From NCBI RefSeq assembly GCF_001411555.2, contig NC_049903.1, positions 26,052,270 to 26,116,269 on the forward strand: DNA of 64,000 nt, given 5' to 3'. The DNA is from Juglans regia. Its lineage: Eukaryota; Streptophyta; Magnoliopsida; Fagales; Juglandaceae. The translations under genes were made by a program, and so were the position numbers. Under the pieces are notes generated by a model. That model ran no database searches. It worked only from the letters and a program-made list of their open reading frames with translations, and was not told the origin of the DNA. Position 1 is the first letter of the stretch. Each line of letters begins with the position of its first letter. This document shows, one piece after another, positions 58,782 through 64,000 of this stretch.

Positions 58782-60072
58782 TCAAGACAATATTGCAGTA
58801 TCCACAAAGTTGTGGGTACTGCCAGTATCAATCAAAATCACCACTATTTTCTCATTAATATGACCCACCACATTCATTGTCTTAGGGTTTGGAGTCCCCA
58901 CTATAGCCTGCAATGAAACAGAAGCAATATTCCCACAGCCATCAACCCCTTCCAGTGTATTATCAATCCATGTCTTGACATCCACTTTTCCAGTATTAGA
59001 ACTATAAAAAATCTCCATACAATCCATCAAATACAATCTCGATTTTACACACTTATGGCCTTAATGCTATTTATCATCACAAAAGTAGCACAACACTTTC
59101 TTCCTCCTCTCCTGCATTTGAGCTTTAGAAATCTTCTGATATGGAAGCTTTGCAGAAGGTAAAGACTTAGGTGTGCCCAAAATAGATCCAATAGGACCAT
59201 TCTTGGAAACCCCCCACTAGAACTCTGCTGATGGGATTCAACATAATTATTCCTCCAAGACCTCCTTGTACTCCAAATGTATTACTCTTCGATTTTAGCT
59301 AATCCAAAAGCATCATTCAAGGAAAGGGGATTCATCATCTTCAGAGACAATCTAACTTCATCACGCAGCCCACTTAAAAAACAACTAAGCATATTTTTTT
59401 TTTCTGAAACACCCTTAATCCTATTCGACAACAATTCAAATTCAGCTTTGTAATTAATAAAATAACTTACTTGTTTCAATCTTGTAAGTGCCTCCGTTGG
59501 ATCATCATATGTAGATGATCCAAATCTGATCTGCACAACTTGAGTGAATTCTTCTGAAGAATGGAAAGTTCCCACCTCACTTGCATCTTATAACCATATT
59601 AGAGCCTCCTCATCCATATGAAATGATGCCAGAAAGATTCTTTGCCCTAATGGCGCTTGATGATAAAGAAAATACTAGTTAGCTCTATAAATCCAAGCTG
59701 ATGGATTCTTACCCATAAATCTTGAAAACTCCAATGTTATGGCCTTTGTAAACCCTTTGTTACCCATGTCATGATGAAGCACTTCACCCACACCTTCATT
59801 CATATCACCACTACAACCAAGAGTATGAGCTTCCTAAAAGTTTCTTGTTGTCTGACCATTACCTTTGAATTATTGCAAGAAATTCTCAAAATTTATTGTA
59901 GTAACTCAGAAAACCTTTTATCTTGAGTCTCCCTATCCATTTGAGCTGCTTCTTGCTGTTGAACCAACGCCGCAATTGTATCCTCAATCTATTTCTACTA
60001 CCTATCCTGTTGCTGGCAAAGATGATTCACCGAATCCACAATCTGAGCATAGGACTGTGTACCCTCTGCCAT
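58782..60072 (-). pseudogene. Old gypsy gag and protease start
   Basis: Translation on the minus strand begins MAEGTQSYAQIVDSVNHLCQ at 60,072, a typical chromovirus Gag opening. The Gag core appears at 59,575-59,282, with FTQVVQIRFGSSTYDDPTEA, LTRLKQVSYFINYKAEFELL and FLSGLRDEVR. Protease follows near 58,850-58,800 with the active-site block LIDTGSTHNFVD, intact. A zinc knuckle is expected near 59,100 (CYFC-like) but is damaged. Frames are split by stops at several points. Confidence 0.8.
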
Positions 60073-60097
60073 GGTAAACTGACAATCTGATACAAAT

Positions 60098-60228
60098 TGT
60101 AATGAGCCCCCTTGTGTTGTGACTATTTTGAGGTGGTCAACCTCCAAGAACCAAGAATTAGAGAGAGAAAGTAGAGAGAATCAAGAAGAGAGAGAGAGAG
60201 TTGGAGGGAAATGAACAATCAATCTAGA
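60098..60228 (-). repeat. Truncated 5' LTR of the old gypsy element
   Basis: Similarity to the left LTR stops near AGAGTTG (60,228), so about 220 bases are missing and no TSD can be tested. The adjacent primer site (minus strand) lies at 60,086-60,097. Confidence 0.65.
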
Positions 60229-60333
60229 GTTGATATGATGAGTTGGGCTCAATTTTGAAGTTATTATTGGCCACTAAAGTTACTAAGCGTCTTAGCCCAT
60301 TAAATGGGCCTAGTTTATATGCGTAAACATTTA

Positions 60334-60941
60334 GGCTACGTTTGGGTAGTGAGAATACTTGAGAAGTGTTGAGAATGTTTGTGAATAGTTATGACTAGAG
60401 ATTGGAGTGAGTTTGTGGGTCCCATTGAGAATATTTTGAGTTGTTTGGATGTGTGAAGTATGTTGAGTTGTTGACTTTTGGATAGGTAGTTGAAAAATGT
60501 GTGGATCCCATAAATATTATAGTGATTTTATTTTATTTTTATATATAATCATGATAAATATTATAATGATTTTATTTTTAATTTATATATAATAGTGATA
60601 ATATTATAATGATTTTATTTTTATATATATAATAGTGATAAATATTATAGTAATGTTATTTTTTATTTATATATTATAGTGATTTTATTTTTTCTTTATA
60701 TGTAATAGTGATTTTATTTTTTATTTATATATAATAGTGATAAATATTATAGTAATTTTATTTTTATTTATATATAATAGTGATAATATTATAGAATGTT
60801 TGTGAATAGTTATGAGTAGAGATTGAAGTGGGCTTGTGGGTCCCATTGAGAGTATTTTAAGTTGTTTGGCATGTGGAGTATTTCCAATAGTACAAAAATA
60901 CTTAAAAAGTGCTAAGGTATGTTTGCTACCTAAACGTAGCC
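60334..60941. mobile_element. PIF/Harbinger-type (Tourist-like) MITE, TSD TTA
   Basis: Terminal inverted repeats GGCTACGTTTGGGTAG (60,334) and CTACCTAAACGTAGCC (ending 60,941) differ at one position. TTA lies on both sides (60,331-60,333 and 60,942-60,944). The interior contains two related 70-base segments (about 60,378-60,450 and 60,796-60,868), each with GTTTGTGAATAGTTATGA and TTGTGGGTCCCATTGAGA, around a TA-rich tandem region (60,510-60,790). It has no coding capacity. Confidence 0.82.
60510..60790. repeat. Tandem TTTTATTTTTATATATAATAGTGATAAATATTATAG-type repeat
   Basis: Roughly seven irregular copies of a 30-45 base unit built on ATTTTATTTTT and ATAATAGTGATAA words, inside the MITE. Confidence 0.75.
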
Positions 60942-60944
60942 TTA

Positions 60945-63092
60945 GACTCGTATTTTAAGCCCATGTTTGTCTTCTCTATCTCCGCTAGGATTTCTACAGT
61001 ATATATTTATATATATATATAGATCTATTTTTTTTACGGTGATTGTATTCGCTAGTCCTCCGCCCTTTCTAAAGCGCGTTCAGCCGATTTCTTGTTTCGA
61101 AATAATTCGGCCTTCAATCGATTTCGTAGACTCAAACATTGAAACCTTGTGTGTTTATTTTCTCTTCCACCAGCCCTTCATGTCGATCACTGCACAAGAA
61201 CTACATCACAAGAAAACGAAGAGCCTCACCGCCTTAGAACTCCCAACATTAGTTTCAAATCAGCTCCACCACGCACTGCCCACGTTTAAAGCCAACTCTC
61301 CTTCGTCCAAGGTCTCCATCACATGAAACAACCTAAGACCACCACAAAACACCCCTGTTTGGTACACCAAAAACCCAACAAAATTCAAACTCATGATATG
61401 GTGTTGGGTTTAAAATATCTGTAAGTGTACAAAATTGTAACAATTTTGAAGTGTTTTAAAGAAAACGGATGTCAAACCCAAAGGGAATAATTATGCTATT
61501 GAGTACTGAAATTTATTAAATTAATTACTATTTGGAAAACTAAAATTTGAAGAATATATTATCTAAATTAAACCGAAGAAAATTGAATTAAAATTAAGAT
61601 TTTAAAGATAATAAGAATAGATCTAGAGCGTTTGATTTCACCTAGCAAATTTCACACAATTTATTCTTCCTTGTTATAGAATCCTAATTATCCTAAGTTG
61701 ATGATAAAAATCCCTTAACTATTCAAAATTTTCTCTCGAACAATACCGAAAATATCTTAAACTAATAACTCAATATCTCTATGTGAATTTAACTAATTGG
61801 AGACTCATTAAGTTTGGATTTTTTTTTTTAAATCACACAAATCGCGGTAATGTATCTCTACTTTCACTCAACTAATGATGTTTAATCCTAGAGTTCTAAT
61901 CATAAATCATCTCTCGGTCTCATTACAATTCAATAGATCGAACAATAATTATCTAGAAAATTCCTAGCATTAAAAATAAGGAAAAAACACTCAATCATGG
62001 AAAATATTGAAAATAAAATAACTTTGAATATAAATTGTGTGTTCAATGCTAGACTACATCAAAACTCTAGAAAATAAAATTAGTTCATAATGAAATTGAA
62101 AAGAAAAGCAATAAAACTAGTATTTTTTGTTGGAGTTGGTTGATGAAACGTGTGGTTCTCGCCTTTGCCCTTCAGATTCGTTTCCTTGAAAAGAACTTAA
62201 ATGATAAACTCTGGACTATTAAAATCTAAAACTCAAACTCAAAATCTCCTTCCTATTCATCCCATTAGTCGGGATTAAATAGATGTCAAAACTTCAAATG
62301 CGGAAACAAAATAAATGCAATTACAATTTAGCCTAAAGATCTGGAAAATAGTTTCTAAAGATAAATGTTAACATAAAAGAAATTATTCAAAGAATAACGG
62401 AATTATCTAAAATGGACAATTCAGTAATAAGCGGCTTGATTTACGGAGTTCGGGAGAATTTGGTAGTCAGCAGATTGATTGCGGAACTCGAAAGGGTCCC
62501 ACCAGGTAGATGCCATGTGCGCTGAATATACTGGTCTCCTCACCTACAGTGAGGACAGACTCCCGATCGGGATGATAGAATCCTCTCGCCAACCTACCGA
62601 GCTGTAAAGCTACTCGCCTCGCCTTTACTAGTTGTTACCTACGATGTCGTTTAGCTTGGTTGCTTAAGTTGGTCGTTTAGACTGGTCGCCCAATCTAGTC
62701 ACCCGGAGCCTTGCACCAAGTCTTCTCGCCCAGAAGGTAAAATATCTCGCTTCTCGCCTAACTCTTGTCACCAATTATGATCGCGAATTCTGATCATGCC
62801 TTCTAATCGCGAGTTCTGGTCACGAGTCTCCTAGCCTAAATCTCCTCGGCTCTCTTCAGACTTTCGCTGTCTCTCATCGGTCTGGATTCATAGTATCTTC
62901 TTTTGTACCAAAATGCTCTCATTTCACACTAAATTTTCACATTCCTTCAAATTCAAAAAAATAAAGTAAATATATATAGAAATAAAATAAAATCAATAGA
63001 ATTGAAGAAAAACTGTCATTTTTCATAAATAAAAAAGTAATAAAAATCACACTTATCATACGGCATTAGGTGCATCTCAAAACGGCATATAA
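60945..63092. other. No gene seen
   Basis: The 119-codon frame at 60,967-61,326 has no recognisable motif and overlaps TA repeats. 61,380-62,420 is AT-rich without frames. 62,480-62,880 is less AT-rich and repeats CTCGCC, GGTCGCC and ATCGCGA words, but I recognise no gene or transposon end in it. Confidence 0.45.
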
Positions 63093-64000
63093 AGTGTAAC
63101 AACCCGATCCTAAAATTAGGCTATAAAATAAGTTTATATTTTTTCATATAATTATAAACATTCTATTATTATTATAATTTTATCAGATTTTATATTATTA
63201 CTACAATGTTAATTTTAATATCATGTTGTGGTTATAATTACTATTGATAATTTTATTCGTTATTAGGACGATTATACTTTAACTTCAACGTTCTCCCCCC
63301 ACTCCATGTTCTCCCTCTCCTCTCGACGTTACTCATTTTCGTAACCAACGAATTCAAACTAGTACTTTTCTTTAGACTCTTCATCTCCTTCAGAAATCAT
63401 CCCAAAGGCTGCAGCAAGTTATCGTTATCCTCACAACAAGAACTCCTCGGCATCACAAGGTTGTACACTGTGAAAACCAATTAATAACAGGGAATCCAGC
63501 ACAACCAAGACCCCTTATACCTCTACAAACCATCATAAACAAATCAAAGCACAACCTTATGAACAGTCCCCAAATCACACATACATTCAAACCATTTTGG
63601 CATCGTAGGCCAGTAGCCACATTCCCATGGCAGATCCCAGCTCCTCTCTTGTGGTCACGGCAACACACTCATGTGCGTCATCGTGTAATGCTCTACCACT
63701 GTCAATCCAGAGCAAGTCGATGTTTACCAACCACCGTTGCCACCCACGTGAGCCACCATGGCACATCCTGTTCTTCCTAGTGAAAAATATAGCATCTCCA
63801 TACCAGGAAAAGATGCAACAGACACCACACCGTGAGACCCCAAAACCAAGAACAACCAGATGGTGCCGCCATCTCCTCTGTAGGCCTCTCCATCCCTACC
63901 TGCACGTGGTACATCGGAACTTGCTCAAACCGAGAGGCTTAAACAACATCGTAGACCACCAAAGGATGTTAGAGTTCTCGGGTTGCCACAAAAATCACCA
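63093..64000 (+). mobile_element. Start of a gypsy-type LTR, continuing past the window
   Basis: TGTAACAACCCGATCCTAAA at 63,093 is a typical start of long chromovirus LTRs and resembles the TGTAACAGCC start of the solo LTR at 44,681. The remaining 900 bases have an AT-rich then C/T-rich composition and no reliable frame. The right end lies outside the window. Confidence 0.5.

Larger units (their letters stand above)
44084..60228 (-). mobile_element. Old Ty3/gypsy chromovirus, minus strand, carrying two nested insertions
   Basis: Matching LTR pieces share TTGTGTTGTGACT, GAGGTGGTCAACCTCCAAGA and ACCAAGAATTAG: a left copy (about 44,084-44,437) and a right copy (60,098-60,228, cut short). On the minus strand a primer site TTGTATCAGATTG follows the right LTR, gag starts at 60,072, and pol runs to 55,746 and then, past the insertion, from 44,680 to 44,460. 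A purine-rich stretch (minus sense, 44,438-44,470) precedes the left LTR. Multiple stops and lost catalytic residues mark it as the oldest layer of the nest. Confidence 0.88.

Noticed and set aside
60967..61326. 119-codon plus-strand frame
   Set aside because: It overlaps a TATA repeat, has no motif and no codon pattern distinguishing it from chance.

Overview
This 64 kb window is plant nuclear DNA, most likely from a eudicot, probably a woody one (inference). The evidence is the AT-rich non-coding DNA with TA and GA microsatellites, plant-type LINE, Ty1/copia, Ty3/gypsy and En/Spm (CACTA) proteins, and tRNA-Met-type primer sites. I see no bacterial operon, tRNA or rRNA gene, or CRISPR array, and no intact host gene that I recognise. 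The window is almost wholly transposon DNA at different stages of decay, with one island of about 3.9 kb (30,352-34,289) that may be low-copy host sequence.

Layout. 1-2,520: AT-rich, with a Ty1/copia gag remnant (minus). 2,533-about 7,760: a full-length but decayed LINE (minus), with poly(A) tail, AATAAA, RNase H, reverse transcriptase, endonuclease and ORF1 remains. 7,957-13,720: three tandem copies of a 1.3 kb unit, one split by an inverted gypsy LTR piece (9,259-10,290) and one by a CACTA-like insert (11,911-13,480). About 13,966-14,295: a probable TRIM. 14,690-30,348: a 15.7 kb CACTA element (3-bp TSD TCC) with half a TNP2 transposase, carrying a young non-autonomous gypsy element (21,919-26,999). 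30,352-34,289: the island, with a candidate secreted peptide frame and an unrecognised coding-like minus stretch. 34,293-41,685: a second CACTA element (TSD AGC) with decayed transposase genes, TTCGAA-rich ends and a nested small TIR element. 43,094-43,622: a fold-back element. About 44,084-60,228: a three-level nest. 60,334-60,941: a Harbinger-type MITE. 63,093 to the edge: the start of another gypsy-type LTR.

The nest can be ordered. The outermost element is an old minus-strand Ty3/gypsy chromovirus that has lost several catalytic residues. A 3.8 kb solo LTR (TSD CAAAT) landed in its pol 3' end, and the gypsy frame resumes exactly across that site. A 7.2 kb Ty1/copia element (TSD TGCCA, LTRs differing at 4 of 482 positions) then landed in the solo LTR.

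Two features look most worth attention. (1) The gypsy derivative at 21,919-26,999 has one open 897-codon frame that lacks reverse transcriptase. In it a deletion junction inside integrase has been amplified into eight 45-bp units, all in frame. (2) The young copia element has an ATG in its LTR followed by a splice donor, and an acceptor 1.7 kb downstream exactly where the gag frame opens. The primer binding site would therefore lie inside an intron.
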